DNA from: Psychrosphaera haliotis
Lineage (GTDB): Bacteria > Pseudomonadota > Gammaproteobacteria > Enterobacterales > Alteromonadaceae
Length of the DNA: 64,000 nt
Direction of reading: 5' to 3'
Assembly (NCBI RefSeq): GCF_009728465.1
Contig: NZ_WOCD01000005.1
Coordinates: 558,001 to 622,000 of the forward strand
How positions within the stretch are numbered: position 1 is the first letter of the stretch; each line of letters starts with the position of its first letter. The notes beneath the pieces were generated by a model. That model was not told where the DNA came from. It ran no database searches and saw only the letters and a list, made by a program, of their open reading frames with translations. This document shows, one piece after another, positions 12,238-20,809 of this stretch. The position numbers were made by a program, and so were the translations under genes.

Positions 12238-12939
12238 TTACTTTTCAGCTTTGATTGAACCTTGTTCAATCGAAACGCCAGCACCCATTGTAGTAGAAAG
12301 ACTAACTTTCTTAACAAAAGTACCTTTCGCAGAAGCAGGTTTTGCTTTTACGATAGCGTCTAATAAAGCTTCTAAGTTAGTTTTGATCGCAGCTGCGTCA
12401 AAATCAACTTTACCGATAGATGCGTGAACAATACCGTTTTTATCGTTTCTATAACGAACCTGACCAGCTTTAGCATTTTTAACTGCTGTTGCTACGTCTG
12501 GAGTAACTGTTCCAACTTTCGGGTTAGGCATAAGGCCACGTGGACCTAAGATCTGACCTAGTTGACCAACAACACGCATCGCATCAGGAGATGCAACAAC
12601 AACGTCGAAGTTCATTTCGCCAGCTTTAACTTGCTCAGCAAGATCTTCCATACCAACGATATCTGCACCAGCTGCTTTAGCTGCTTCAGCGTTAGCGCCT
12701 TGTGTAAATACTGCTACGCGTACGTCTTTACCAGTACCGTTTGGTAGTACAGTTGCACCACGAACGTTTTGGTCAGATTTACGAGCATCGATGCCAAGGT
12801 TAATAGCAACGTCAAAGCTCTCTGTGAATTTAGCAGTCGCTAATTCTTTAAGTAGAGTTACCGCTTCTTCGATGCCGTATTCACGAGTTGCATCAACTTT
12901 GTCACGAATTAAACGTGCGCGTTTTGTTAATTTAGCCAT
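12238..12939 (-). CDS. rplA: 50S ribosomal protein L1
   Basis: The 233-residue product (E. coli 234) forms the mobile L1 stalk that helps release deacylated tRNA. It carries the family pattern [21 protein letters not shown] and the [14 protein letters not shown] signature. It begins 3 bases after rplK ends. In E. coli, L1 represses this two-gene unit by binding the rplK leader. Confidence 0.97.
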   Translation of the reverse strand: MAKLTKRARLIRDKVDATREYGIEEAVTLLKELATAKFTESFDVAINLGIDARKSDQNVRGATVLPNGTGKDVRVAVFTQGANAEAAKAAGADIVGMEDLAEQVKAGEMNFDVVVASPDAMRVVGQLGQILGPRGLMPNPKVGTVTPDVATAVKNAKAGQVRYRNDKNGIVHASIGKVDFDAAAIKTNLEALLDAIVKAKPASAKGTFVKKVSLSTTMGAGVSIEQGSIKAEK

Positions 12940-12942
12940 TGA

Positions 12943-13371
12943 TTAACCCTCTACATTCAAGCCCATTGCACGAGCTGAGCCGGCAATAGTGCGTACTGCT
13001 GCATCCATATCGGCTGCAGTTAGGTCTGGTTCTTTAGTCTTTACGATTTCTTCCAACTGTGCACGTGTTACCGTACCCACTTTTTCAGTGTTTGGACGAC
13101 CAGATCCAGATTTGATACCAGCTGCTTTCTTAAGTAAGTAAGATGCAGGTGGAGTTTTAGTATCGAATGTAAACGAACGATCACTATAAACAGAAATAAC
13201 AACAGGAACCGGAGCACCTTTTTCCATTTCGCCTGTTTTCGCGTTAAACGCTTTACAGAATTCCATGATGTTCACACCGTGTTGACCTAGAGCAGGACCA
13301 ACCGGAGGACTTGGGTTTGCCATACCAGCTGCTACTTGCAACTTGATTAGGGCTTCAACTTTTTTAGCCAT
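12943..13371 (-). CDS. rplK: 50S ribosomal protein L11
   Basis: The 142-residue product matches the E. coli length. It binds the GTPase-associated centre of 23S rRNA and is needed for the RelA response. Visible hallmarks are the proline-rich [19 protein letters not shown] segment near the N-terminus and the C-terminal RNA-binding part ([17 protein letters not shown]). It is first in the rplKAJL-rpoBC unit and has its own promoter at about 13496-13524. Confidence 0.97.
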   Translation of the reverse strand: MAKKVEALIKLQVAAGMANPSPPVGPALGQHGVNIMEFCKAFNAKTGEMEKGAPVPVVISVYSDRSFTFDTKTPPASYLLKKAAGIKSGSGRPNTEKVGTVTRAQLEEIVKTKEPDLTAADMDAAVRTIAGSARAMGLNVEG

Positions 13372-13482
13372 TTTAGCTTCCTCATTAATGGGTCATCGCC
13401 TAGTAAGAACGAGGTTTCTTACTTATCGGCTTCCCGTTTTAAAATTTTTATACCGTCTAAAACGTTTGCTTAAGACACATAC

Positions 13483-13521
13483 AAAAGGGTCGCGCATTAT
13501 ATAGACAATCGCGACCCTTTT
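13483..13521 (-). terminator. Hairpin after nusG that also contains the rplK promoter
   Basis: A perfect 12-bp stem, AAAAGGGTCGCG with CGCGACCCTTTT, closes a 15-base loop. Read from nusG it ends in four T, so it may act as a weak terminator. The loop contains the -10 box of the rplK promoter. Confidence 0.65.
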
Positions 13522-13524
13522 CAA
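13496..13524 (-). promoter_or_regulatory. Promoter of rplKAJL-rpoBC
   Basis: TTGAAA and TATAAT are separated by 17 bases on the minus strand. The -10 is followed at once by GCGCG, a GC-rich discriminator of the stringent-control type. Both boxes lie within or at the edge of the nusG hairpin. Confidence 0.8.
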
Positions 13525-13549
13525 GACTGTAATTCGAAATTAACTTCGA

Positions 13550-14173
13550 TTATTTATCTTTTTCTACCTGACCAAACTCAAGTTCGACTGGAGTAGAACG
13601 ACCAAAGATAAGTACAGATACTTTAACTCGGCTCTTCTCATAATCCACTTCTTCAACAACACCGTTAAAGTCAGCAAATGGACCGTCTGTAACACGAACA
13701 ACTTCACCTGGTTCAAACAATGTTTTAGGCTTAGGTTTGTTAATGTTTTCTTCTAGACGATTTAAGATAGCATCCGCTTCACGATTAGAAATAGGAGCTG
13801 GGCGATCTGATGTACCACCAATGAAACCTAATACGCGAGGCGTGTTTTTAACTAAATGCCAAGCATCTTCGTTCATAGCAATTTCTACTAGAACATAGCC
13901 AGGGAAGAATTTACGCTCTGAACGACGTTTCTGACCAGCACGCATTTCAACAACTTCTTCAGTTGGAACTAAGATGCGACCAAAGTAATCTTCCATTGCG
14001 TTTACTTTGATATGCTCTTCTAGTGCTTTAGATACACGCCCTTCATAACCTGAGTAAGCTTGAACAACATACCAACGAAGCTTGTTTTCAGAAGCTTGTT
14101 CAGTTGGTTGTTCTACATTCTGTTCAACTTCTTGCTCAACATTTTGTTCGGTGTTTAATTCTGATTCAGACAT
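13550..14173 (-). CDS. nusG: Transcription antitermination/elongation factor NusG, with a Glu/Gln-rich N-terminal extension
   Basis: NusG bridges RNA polymerase with Rho or ribosomal protein S10. The core starts at about residue 32 ([16 protein letters not shown]) and contains the NGN domain ([26 protein letters not shown]) and the KOW domain ([20 protein letters not shown]). The total of 207 residues exceeds the E. coli 181 because of about 26 extra N-terminal residues with repeated NVEQ-like units ([19 protein letters not shown]). The extension is acidic and probably disordered. It follows secE with a 3-base gap. The ATG is the only start that keeps operon spacing; an internal start closer to the core is possible. 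Confidence 0.96.
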   Translation of the reverse strand: MSESELNTEQNVEQEVEQNVEQPTEQASENKLRWYVVQAYSGYEGRVSKALEEHIKVNAMEDYFGRILVPTEEVVEMRAGQKRRSERKFFPGYVLVEIAMNEDAWHLVKNTPRVLGFIGGTSDRPAPISNREADAILNRLEENINKPKPKTLFEPGEVVRVTDGPFADFNGVVEEVDYEKSRVKVSVLIFGRSTPVELEFGQVEKDK

Positions 14174-14176
14174 ATA

Positions 14177-14554
14177 TTAAAATCCTATACCTGTAAGTAG
14201 AGCTACTGCCCAGCGTAAAAACATATCTAAGAAATATAGAATAATCGCGATAACTGCAGTAGCGGCAAAAATAATTAATGTAGTTTGCGTCGCTTCTTGA
14301 CGAGATGGCCAAATCACTTTGCGAATTTCTTTATTAGATTCTTTAGAGAAGCCAATAAATGTACGACCTTTTTCAGTCGTCGCTGCAAAGAAGCCAGCAA
14401 CTACTACAGCCGCAACAACACCAATTGCGCGAATCAGTACAGATTCTTGATCGAACATGTTGTTTGCTACAACCGCGCCTGCTAATAATGCAATTGCGAT
14501 TACCCATTTAACTAAATCCAGTCCTTTGTTTGACTGTTCAACATTGGCACTCAT
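14177..14554 (-). CDS. secE: Preprotein translocase subunit SecE
   Basis: The 125-residue inner-membrane protein clamps the SecY channel. It is the three-helix form found in E. coli: helices at about 14-31 (LVKWVIAIALLAGAVVA), 40-56 and 90-120. The conserved amphipathic cytosolic segment KESNKEIRKVIWPSRQEATQTT lies before the last helix. It forms a pair with nusG, downstream of tRNA-Trp. Confidence 0.96.
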   Translation of the reverse strand: MSANVEQSNKGLDLVKWVIAIALLAGAVVANNMFDQESVLIRAIGVVAAVVVAGFFAATTEKGRTFIGFSKESNKEIRKVIWPSRQEATQTTLIIFAATAVIAIILYFLDMFLRWAVALLTGIGF

Positions 14555-14638
14555 CGAAACACCTTAATTACTACATTTGTGAAAATTGTTATAAACCCCA
14601 AAGGACAATACTAATATTTAATACTGTTCTTTGAGGTT

Positions 14639-14715
14639 TGGCAGGGGCGGAGGGACTCGAACCCCCAGCCATCGGTTTTGGAGACCGCTGTTCTACCAAT
14701 TGGAACTACGCCCCT
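14639..14715 (-). tRNA. tRNA-Trp (CCA anticodon)
   Basis: The minus strand gives a full cloverleaf with acceptor AGGGGCG/CGCCCCT, anticodon CCA in TCTCCAAAA, TTCGAGTC in the T arm, and an encoded CCA tail. It sits between its promoter and secE, as in many gammaproteobacteria. Confidence 0.96.
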
Positions 14716-14813
14716 GCAACAACACCATTTATGTCTATTAATCAATCAACAGACAGTTACACCACTTTTGTGAAATCTTAATTTTTAAGGGAATCATAAA
14801 AGTGGGGAGCGCC

Positions 14814-14841
14814 ATTATACTTAACTAGGTTAATGACGCAA
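14814..14841 (-). promoter_or_regulatory. Promoter of tRNA-Trp-secE-nusG
   Basis: TTGCGT, 16 bases, TATAAT on the minus strand, then GGCGC. It lies about 100 bases before tRNA-Trp and downstream of the amidohydrolase end. Confidence 0.75.
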
Positions 14842-14866
14842 TTAAAAACTATTATTCACATCTAAT

Positions 14867-15808
14867 TTATAGACGCTTATATACTTGTTTACCAGCCACC
14901 CAAGTTTCCAATACTTTAACTTTCCAAAGGTTTTCAGGGTTGATGGTAAAAATGTCTTCATCAACGAGGATAAAGTCTGCATATTTACCAGCTTGAAGAC
15001 CACCTAAAACCTTATCTTGATGGGCACCAAAGGCTGCATCAATAGTAAAAGCTCTAAATGCCTCTGCTGTAGACATTGACTCAGATGGAATCCATCCACC
15101 TTCTGGCTGGTTTTTTCTATCCTGACGCGTAACAGCCGCATGAAGACCTAAAAATGGATTTGCTAGCTCTACAGGAAAGTCTGAGCCCGCAATGACGCGA
15201 CTTCCTTGCTTCAAAAATTGCTGCCAAGCATATGCCCCTTTTAGGCGCTCATTACCAATTCGTTTTGGTGCCATGTCTTTATCAGAGGTTGCGTGCGTTG
15301 GTTGCATAGAAGGTAAAATATTAAGTTGCTTAAATCTTGGTATATCAGAAGGCTGAACAACTTGCGCGTGCTCAACTCTGTGTCTTAATTCTTTACCACT
15401 GTATAACACTGACTCTGGACTTTTGAAAACTCGTTTAAACTCATCTAGTGCAATCTTATTTGCTCTATCACCGATCGCATGAATATTGATTTGAAATCTA
15501 TGATTTAGAATCTCATCAAATAGCGGTGTTAACTTTTCTTTTGACGTTACAAGTAAACCCACGTTATCTGCATCATCATGATAAGGCTTTAATAGAGCAG
15601 CTCCACGGCTACCTAATGCTCCGTCACCATATATTTTTACGCTACGGATAGACAAGAAATCATTTTTATCCGATACATAACCATGTTTTAACATCTCTGA
15701 GAGTTTTGGGTCAGTTGCAGATAACATTGCATAAATTCGAACGGCTAGTTTTTCAGATGCTGCGTGTTTCTTTGTATAAGTGATAGGTTTCATGGTCAAT
15801 TCCCGCAT
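14867..15808 (-). CDS. Secreted amidohydrolase (YtcJ-like), C-terminal part after a frame break
   Basis: This frame holds the second half of a metal-dependent hydrolase of the amidohydrolase_3 family. It has the metal-ligand regions INIHAIGDRAN, RHRVEHAQVV and the aspartate in IAGSDFPVE, then a closing beta-sandwich (GLQAGKYADFILVDEDI). Family homology begins at KKHAASEKLAVR, in mid-frame: the first ~12 residues (MRELTMKPITYT) are out-of-frame read-through of the other half, so this is not an independent gene. Removing one base from the AAA runs at 15767-15773 joins it cleanly to the frame ending at 15753. It is either a recent pseudogene or an indel in the assembly. Confidence 0.85.
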   Translation of the reverse strand: MRELTMKPITYTKKHAASEKLAVRIYAMLSATDPKLSEMLKHGYVSDKNDFLSIRSVKIYGDGALGSRGAALLKPYHDDADNVGLLVTSKEKLTPLFDEILNHRFQINIHAIGDRANKIALDEFKRVFKSPESVLYSGKELRHRVEHAQVVQPSDIPRFKQLNILPSMQPTHATSDKDMAPKRIGNERLKGAYAWQQFLKQGSRVIAGSDFPVELANPFLGLHAAVTRQDRKNQPEGGWIPSESMSTAEAFRAFTIDAAFGAHQDKVLGGLQAGKYADFILVDEDIFTINPENLWKVKVLETWVAGKQVYKRL

Positions 15809-16529
15809 CGTGCATACTTGTTATGCCTAAAGACAGTAGATGTTTTGTGGCTTTGTTTAATGCAGCCGTCATTTCACCTTTAGTCGGGTTTGGTATTTTA
15901 TTCATGACTAATGTTTCAGCATTGTCGATTAATACACCCGTCGGGTTTCCATTTTCATCTTTTAGTATCTCACCACCTGGCGGAGAGATAGTGTCTTTTG
16001 TAATTCCGGCCAACTCTAGCGCTTTAGTATTTAACCAAGCTGCATGGCCATCAACCCGACTTAAATAAACTGGACGATCGGCTATGTATTCGTCTAGTTG
16101 TTTTGCCGTAGGGTATTCATTAGAAGCCCAAACCTCTTGGTTCCAACCTCTGCCTTTTATCCAATTTATATTTGGATTTTTAGCGGCATAATCCGCAACC
16201 TTTTTAGCTGTTTCGCGCGCGCTGATAATGTCTCTGACGTCAACATTTAATAAATTGAAGCCTAGACCAAGAAGGTGACCATGACCATCTACTAAACCCG
16301 GCAACATTACTTTGCCCTTTCCATCTACTACTTTAGCGTTTGGATATTGTGAAGGTAATAATTTATCACCTACTTTTAAGACTCGTCCATCTTCAAACGC
16401 TAATGCACTAAAAGTGACCAAGTTTCGCTCATTCGTAAATGTATAACCCGACACATTTTTTATAATGGTGATTTCCGCTAACGTTTGAAAACTCAATACT
16501 GCTAGCGTGAGTAGTAATATTTTTTTCAT
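15753..16529 (-). CDS. Secreted amidohydrolase (YtcJ-like), N-terminal part before a frame break
   Basis: The first 18 residues (MKKILLLTLAVLSFQTLA) are a signal peptide, so the enzyme is exported to the periplasm. The metal-binding HxH is His83/His85 in LVDGHGHLLGLG, followed by KGRGWNQ, SRVDGHAAWLNT and TSMHDAGIDHETYHLYK, where homology stops and the frame runs into a stop. Joined to the frame at 14867-15808 it would give a protein of about 555 residues, normal for the family. The substrate is unknown. The gene interrupts the usual tuf/tRNA-Trp neighbourhood and has no obvious partners. Confidence 0.85.
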   Translation of the reverse strand: MKKILLLTLAVLSFQTLAEITIIKNVSGYTFTNERNLVTFSALAFEDGRVLKVGDKLLPSQYPNAKVVDGKGKVMLPGLVDGHGHLLGLGFNLLNVDVRDIISARETAKKVADYAAKNPNINWIKGRGWNQEVWASNEYPTAKQLDEYIADRPVYLSRVDGHAAWLNTKALELAGITKDTISPPGGEILKDENGNPTGVLIDNAETLVMNKIPNPTKGEMTAALNKATKHLLSLGITSMHDAGIDHETYHLYKETRSI

Positions 16530-16682
16530 TTTCTATCCTAAAAATATTTTTTAATAACCTATCACGCTCTAGTGCCACTGTAACTATTTTAAGATAGGTG
16601 CCTGAATAATTTGGATGAATTAAACCTTTTATTAAGTCTATAGGAAATATTGGACCTATTAAGAACTAAATTTTAAAAACAA

Positions 16683-16715
16683 AAAAGCCCCAGCTCTTAC
16701 GAAACCGGGGCTTTT
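16683..16715 (-). terminator. Rho-independent terminator of the tRNA-tuf operon
   Basis: AAAAGCCCC and GGGGCTTTT pair around a 15-base loop, with six T at the end on the minus strand. It lies 57 bases past tuf and 154 bases before the amidohydrolase start. Confidence 0.88.
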
Positions 16716-16771
16716 CTTCATCTACTTTGTTATTCCGTTAACCCAAAAGCTAACTTCCTAACTCAGCAGAA

Positions 16772-17956
16772 TTAAGCGATTACTGTTGCTACAACACCAG
16801 CACCAACTGTACGACCGCCTTCACGGATCGCGAAACGTAGACCTTCGTCCATCGCGATAGGTGCGATTAGCTCAACAACCATCTTGATGTTATCACCAGG
16901 CATTACCATTTCTACGCCTTCTGGAAGCTCAACAGCACCAGTTACGTCAGTTGTACGGAAGTAGAACTGTGGACGGTAACCTTTGAAGAATGGAGTGTGA
17001 CGTCCGCCTTCTTCTTTAGAAAGTACGTAAACTTCTGATTCAAATTTAGTGTGAGGCTGGATTGAACCAGGCTTCGCTAATACTTGACCACGTTCTACGT
17101 CTTCACGCTTAGTACCACGTAATAGTGCACCAATGTTCTCACCTGCACGACCTTCGTCAAGCAATTTACGGAACATTTCAACACCAGTACAAGTAGTAGT
17201 TACTGTGTCTTTAATACCAACGATCTCTACTGAGTCACCAGTGTTAACGATACCTTGCTCAACACGACCTGTTACAACTGTACCACGACCAGAAATTGAG
17301 AATACGTCTTCGATAGGCATGATGAATGGCTTATCGATGTCACGCTCTGGCTCTGGAATGTAAGTATCTAGTGCTTCAGCTAGTTCGATGATCTTCGCTT
17401 CCCACTCTGCTTCGCCTTCAAGAGCTTTAAGAGCTGAACCAGCGATTAGTGGAAGGTCGTCACCTGGGAATTCGTATTCTGAAAGAAGTTCACGAACTTC
17501 CATCTCTACTAATTCTAGTAACTCTTCGTCATCAACCATGTCACATTTGTTCATGAATACGATGATGAAAGGTACACCAACCTGACGTGAAAGTAGGATG
17601 TGCTCACGAGTCTGAGGCATAGGGCCGTCAGTTGCAGCAACAACTAAGATCGCGCCGTCCATTTGAGCAGCACCAGTGATCATGTTTTTAACATAATCGG
17701 CGTGTCCTGGACAATCTACGTGTGCGTAGTGACGAGTTGGAGTATCGTACTCGATGTGAGAAGTATTGATTGTAATACCACGCTCACGCTCTTCTGGAGC
17801 ATTATCGATTTGTGCGAAATCGCGAGACTCACCACCGTAAGTTTTAGAAAGAACTGCAGAGATTGCAGCTGTTAATGTAGTTTTACCGTGGTCAACGTGA
17901 CCAATTGTACCAACGTTAACGTGCGGTTTAGTACGTTCAAACTTTTCTCTTGCCAT
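16772..17956 (-). CDS. tuf: Translation elongation factor Tu
   Basis: EF-Tu delivers aminoacyl-tRNA to the ribosome as a GTP complex. The 394-residue product has P-loop GHVDHGKT (18-25 region), DCPGHADY, and the guanine-specificity NKCD motif. Domain II has [13 protein letters not shown], and the end is [17 protein letters not shown]. It sits behind four tRNA genes, the same order (Thr-Tyr-Gly-Thr-tufB) as in E. coli, so it corresponds to the tufB copy. Confidence 0.98.
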   Translation of the reverse strand: MAREKFERTKPHVNVGTIGHVDHGKTTLTAAISAVLSKTYGGESRDFAQIDNAPEERERGITINTSHIEYDTPTRHYAHVDCPGHADYVKNMITGAAQMDGAILVVAATDGPMPQTREHILLSRQVGVPFIIVFMNKCDMVDDEELLELVEMEVRELLSEYEFPGDDLPLIAGSALKALEGEAEWEAKIIELAEALDTYIPEPERDIDKPFIMPIEDVFSISGRGTVVTGRVEQGIVNTGDSVEIVGIKDTVTTTCTGVEMFRKLLDEGRAGENIGALLRGTKREDVERGQVLAKPGSIQPHTKFESEVYVLSKEEGGRHTPFFKGYRPQFYFRTTDVTGAVELPEGVEMVMPGDNIKMVVELIAPIAMDEGLRFAIREGGRTVGAGVVATVIA

Positions 17957-18041
17957 TTTCAGACCTACTTGAGTTTATTAAAATAATACGCAATACGCGT
18001 GGTTTCTAAATTTAAAAAGTTTGGGCAGGGAATTATAGATA

Positions 18042-18117
18042 TGGTGCTGATAGGCAGATTTGAACTGCCGACCTCACCCTTACCAAGGGTGCGCTCTACC
18101 AACTGAGCTATATCAGC
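18042..18117 (-). tRNA. tRNA-Thr (GGT anticodon)
   Basis: Acceptor GCTGATA/TATCAGC, anticodon GGT in CTTGGTAAG, T-arm TTCAAAT, encoded CCA. Last tRNA before tuf. Confidence 0.96.
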
Positions 18118-18127
18118 AAAAAATAAT

Positions 18128-18201
18128 TGGAGCGGACGGCGGGAATCGAACCCGCGTTATTAGCTTGGAAGGCTAGAGTAATACCATTATACGACGTCCG
18201 C
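18128..18201 (-). tRNA. tRNA-Gly (TCC anticodon)
   Basis: Acceptor GCGGACG/CGTCCGC, anticodon TCC in CTTCCAAG, T-arm TTCGATT, encoded CCA. The gene is 74 bases long. Confidence 0.96.
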
Positions 18202-18283
18202 TTTGTTCAATTTCCCGCACAAAGCACAAAAGGTCGCGAGCCGACCTTAAATATCAAGGTTAAACCTTAATAAGAGAATTAGA

Positions 18284-18368
18284 TGGTGGAGGGAGGTGGA
18301 TTCGAACCACCGAAGGTAGAACCGTCAGATTTACAGTCTGATCCCTTTGGCCACTCGGGAACCCCTCC
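18284..18368 (-). tRNA. tRNA-Tyr (GTA anticodon)
   Basis: A class II tRNA of 85 bases with a long variable arm. Acceptor GGAGGGG/CCTCC, anticodon GTA in CTGTAAAT, encoded CCA. Confidence 0.96.
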
Positions 18369-18384
18369 ACACTTTTTTATTTGA

Positions 18385-18460
<76 letters not shown>

Positions 18461-18479
18461 ACTGCATCAAGTGGTGCGA

Positions 18480-18508
18480 ATTCTATGGCATGAGGTTTGA
18501 TTGTGCAA
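18480..18508 (-). promoter_or_regulatory. Promoter of the Thr-Tyr-Gly-Thr-tuf operon
   Basis: TTGCAC, 17 bases, TAGAAT on the minus strand, followed by TCGCACC. It lies just ahead of the first tRNA-Thr, with a long A/T-rich stretch upstream that could serve as an UP element. Confidence 0.8.
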
Positions 18509-18600
18509 GCCTAAAAACGCTTTTTTTTAAGTTTTTTGTTTGTTTGATTATGTTTTAAACAAAAAGGATACTTATCGTTTATTTAGTATACTTTTGTTTG

Positions 18601-19302
18601 TTACTTTGTGTATTCCGACAATCCATGAAAAATTAAATCAGGCTCTAACGCATGTTCAATTAACAACCTTTTAGACAAGGTTTGTGCATCTCCACCTGTA
18701 AGCAACACCATAATATTTTGACTGTTGTAATCCGATTTAAGTAAATTGACCGCTTTTTCTATACTTCCAATTAATGTCAAAATACAACCGTTTTCCAACG
18801 CCGATGGAGTATCGGTGCCAAATTCTTCGATTGCGCTCTCATTGCTAGAAAATACTAGAGGAGCCTTTTGTTCAATTGACTGCTTCATTAATGATAGACC
18901 TGGCACAATCCAACCACCTAAATGGTTCTGACTGTCTACTATAGCGTCTATCGTCATCGCGGTACCAGCATCAACAACTACTAAATTGCGGTTAGGGTAT
19001 AAACGACATGCACCTATTACAGCTACCCATCTATCTATTCCTAAGTTTTTTATATTATTATAACCACAAGTTACACCGCTGTGTTTTTTACTAACTGACG
19101 CAACAATAAATGGCTTACCAAAGTTTATAAAGTTAGTTTTTATATTATCAAGAACATCATATTCTTTAACTTTAGATACAATAACCGCCTCTATGTTAGC
19201 TAACTGGGATAAAGCGTCTTCTTCAGAGACCCTTAAAATCTTTTGTTGGCTTTCTAAAGCAAACTTAATGGAAGTATTTCCAGCATCTACTAATAAATTC
19301 AT
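18601..19302 (-). CDS. coaX: Type III pantothenate kinase
   Basis: CoaX phosphorylates pantothenate, the first step of coenzyme A synthesis. The 233-residue product has the ASKHA-fold phosphate motif DAGNTSIKF at residues 6-14, the substrate motif NLGIDRWVAVIGA, and the second phosphate motif VVDAGTAMTIDAI with GGWIVPGL. It overlaps the end of birA by 4 bases (ATGA), the common birA-coaX arrangement, so the two are translationally coupled. Confidence 0.95.
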   Translation of the reverse strand: MNLLVDAGNTSIKFALESQQKILRVSEEDALSQLANIEAVIVSKVKEYDVLDNIKTNFINFGKPFIVASVSKKHSGVTCGYNNIKNLGIDRWVAVIGACRLYPNRNLVVVDAGTAMTIDAIVDSQNHLGGWIVPGLSLMKQSIEQKAPLVFSSNESAIEEFGTDTPSALENGCILTLIGSIEKAVNLLKSDYNSQNIMVLLTGGDAQTLSKRLLIEHALEPDLIFHGLSEYTK

Positions 19303-19973
19303 TGATTGGCCGCTCGTAAACTTACTTCTCCGCCGATAGCTTTGAATACTGTGTTAGTTAAATTATCGTTAACAAGCAATGCTCCGGTGGAGTCTATGCC
19401 TAGGCATGTCCCTTCACGAACATTTCGTCCACTGATTACTTTTACGCCTTTATCTTTATATGCATTCATTTTATTCCACGTATCATATAAAGCATCTAAT
19501 CGAGTCTCTCTAAAAGTAGACATGATAACGTCAATTTCTGCCAGCAAGTAAGTAAGGAAGAGGTTTCTATCCATCGGTTTGTCAACATTTGAGTTTATAT
19601 CTGTCCAAGGCTGATCAATTTTGAGGGAGGAGTCTTTTGGCATTTGTATGTTAATGCCTATTCCAATTATCAAATGACACATTCCATCACTCTGCCCTTC
19701 GGCTTCTATTAACACACCGGCAATTTTTTTATTATCTACAAGTACATCATTCGGCCATTTTAACTGAGCTTTATTACCCACAAATCGATTGATGGAGTTT
19801 GCTACTGCAATACCAATTGCCAAACTTAAACCAGAAGCCTCGGAAAGCCCCAAACTCGTTTGGTAATAACGAGACATATAAATATGACTACCAAAAGGAC
19901 TTACCCACGCACGACCTCTTCGGCCTCTCCCATCTGTCTGGCATTCAGCAACTACCGTATGGCCATTAATCAA
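19299..19973 (-). CDS. birA: Biotin-protein ligase BirA, catalytic part after a frame break
   Basis: BirA activates biotin with ATP and attaches it to the biotin carrier of acetyl-CoA carboxylase. This part carries the adenylate-binding GRGRRGRAWVSPFG, the catalytic-core KWPNDVLVDNKKIAGVLIE, and the small C-terminal SH3-like domain (GTCLGIDSTGALLVN). The frame stays open upstream, through the codons for DSTNAYLIRSLRENKN, to the break near 20037, so the ATG at 19973 is an arbitrary start. One base removed from TTT at 20037-20039 restores the full-length enzyme. Confidence 0.92.
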   Translation of the reverse strand: MINGHTVVAECQTDGRGRRGRAWVSPFGSHIYMSRYYQTSLGLSEASGLSLAIGIAVANSINRFVGNKAQLKWPNDVLVDNKKIAGVLIEAEGQSDGMCHLIIGIGINIQMPKDSSLKIDQPWTDINSNVDKPMDRNLFLTYLLAEIDVIMSTFRETRLDALYDTWNKMNAYKDKGVKVISGRNVREGTCLGIDSTGALLVNDNLTNTVFKAIGGEVSLRAANQ

Positions 19974-19995
19974 GTTCTTATTTTCGCGTAATGAT

Positions 19996-20298
19996 CTAAT
20001 TAAATAGGCGTTTGTGGAATCGATAACATGATGCAGTTTCTATGGGGTTATTAGCTGTGTAACCCTCTTTAATAGTTTCAAGATTGAGCAGTGATAGTTT
20101 CTCCGATAGACGATAACCTTTGCCTTTTACAGAGTAGATATCTAAACCTAGCTCTCTGATAACTTTAATGTGCTTAGCTATAGCACTGCGAGTTACACTC
20201 ATTGAGTCAGCAAGTTCTTGTCCTGATACGAATTGGCCTGCTGATAGTTCATTTATGATATGTAGCTTAATATCGGACTCAGGTGTCATGTTGTGCAC
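19996..20298 (-). CDS. birA: BirA, N-terminal DNA-binding part before a frame break
   Basis: This is the winged helix-turn-helix domain that represses biotin synthesis genes when BirA carries biotinyl-AMP: SAGQFVSGQELADSMSVTRS, AIAKHIKVIRELGLDIYSVK, GKGYRLSEKL. Homology runs to NPIE; then the frame reads a non-homologous tail ending in KRLFN and a stop. With one A fewer in the AAA run, the sequence continues IELHHVIDSTNAYL, as expected. It overlaps the end of murB by 20 bases, so murB-birA-coaX is one transcription unit. Confidence 0.9.
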   Translation of the reverse strand: MHNMTPESDIKLHIINELSAGQFVSGQELADSMSVTRSAIAKHIKVIRELGLDIYSVKGKGYRLSEKLSLLNLETIKEGYTANNPIETASCYRFHKRLFN

Positions 20299-20809
20299 TT
20301 ATGGTCGTTTCGCCTGAACGCTCAAACATTCTTACTTCTGGTTCAAGCTGAATCCCAAACTTTTTAAAAACTGTCTTTATTATGGCTTGTGTTGCTTGTA
20401 TTAGGTCGTGACCTTTCGCCTTGCCATTTAGGTTTGTGAGTACTAACGCTTGTGCTGGGTTGACACCAACTTCTCCAAACGATGTTCCTTTTAATCCTGC
20501 TTTGTCGATAAGCCAACCTGCCGCAATTTTTACACTATTTTTATCAATGGGATAAGAAGGTAATTCAGGAAACTCTTGTTTTAATATTTCTACCCGTTCT
20601 TTGTCAATTATAGGGTTTTTAAAGAAGCTGCCAGCGTTACCAAGCTTGGTTGGATCAGGTAATTTATTTGTTCTAACTTCACATACTTTATTGAATATAT
20701 CTAAAGGGTTGGGATTAATTATCGAGTTTAATTCTCCATAAGTAGTAACAGGTGTCCACTTTTTTGGAACCTCAAAAGTTACCCTGGTTATTATGCTACT
20801 TTTAGACAA
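20279..20809 (-). CDS. murB: UDP-N-acetylmuramate dehydrogenase MurB, C-terminal part after a frame break
   Basis: MurB reduces UDP-GlcNAc-enolpyruvate to UDP-MurNAc for cell-wall synthesis. This half holds the substrate domain with the proton-donating serine in GNAGSFFKNP, then WLIDKAGLKG, and the glutamate in LEPEVRMF near the end. The apparent TTG start at 20809 is only where the frame resumes. Adding one A to the run at 20814-20817 joins it to the preceding frame as DSIFKNELSKSSIITRVTF, an excellent family match. Confidence 0.92.
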   Translation of the reverse strand: MSKSSIITRVTFEVPKKWTPVTTYGELNSIINPNPLDIFNKVCEVRTNKLPDPTKLGNAGSFFKNPIIDKERVEILKQEFPELPSYPIDKNSVKIAAGWLIDKAGLKGTSFGEVGVNPAQALVLTNLNGKAKGHDLIQATQAIIKTVFKKFGIQLEPEVRMFERSGETTISAQHDT

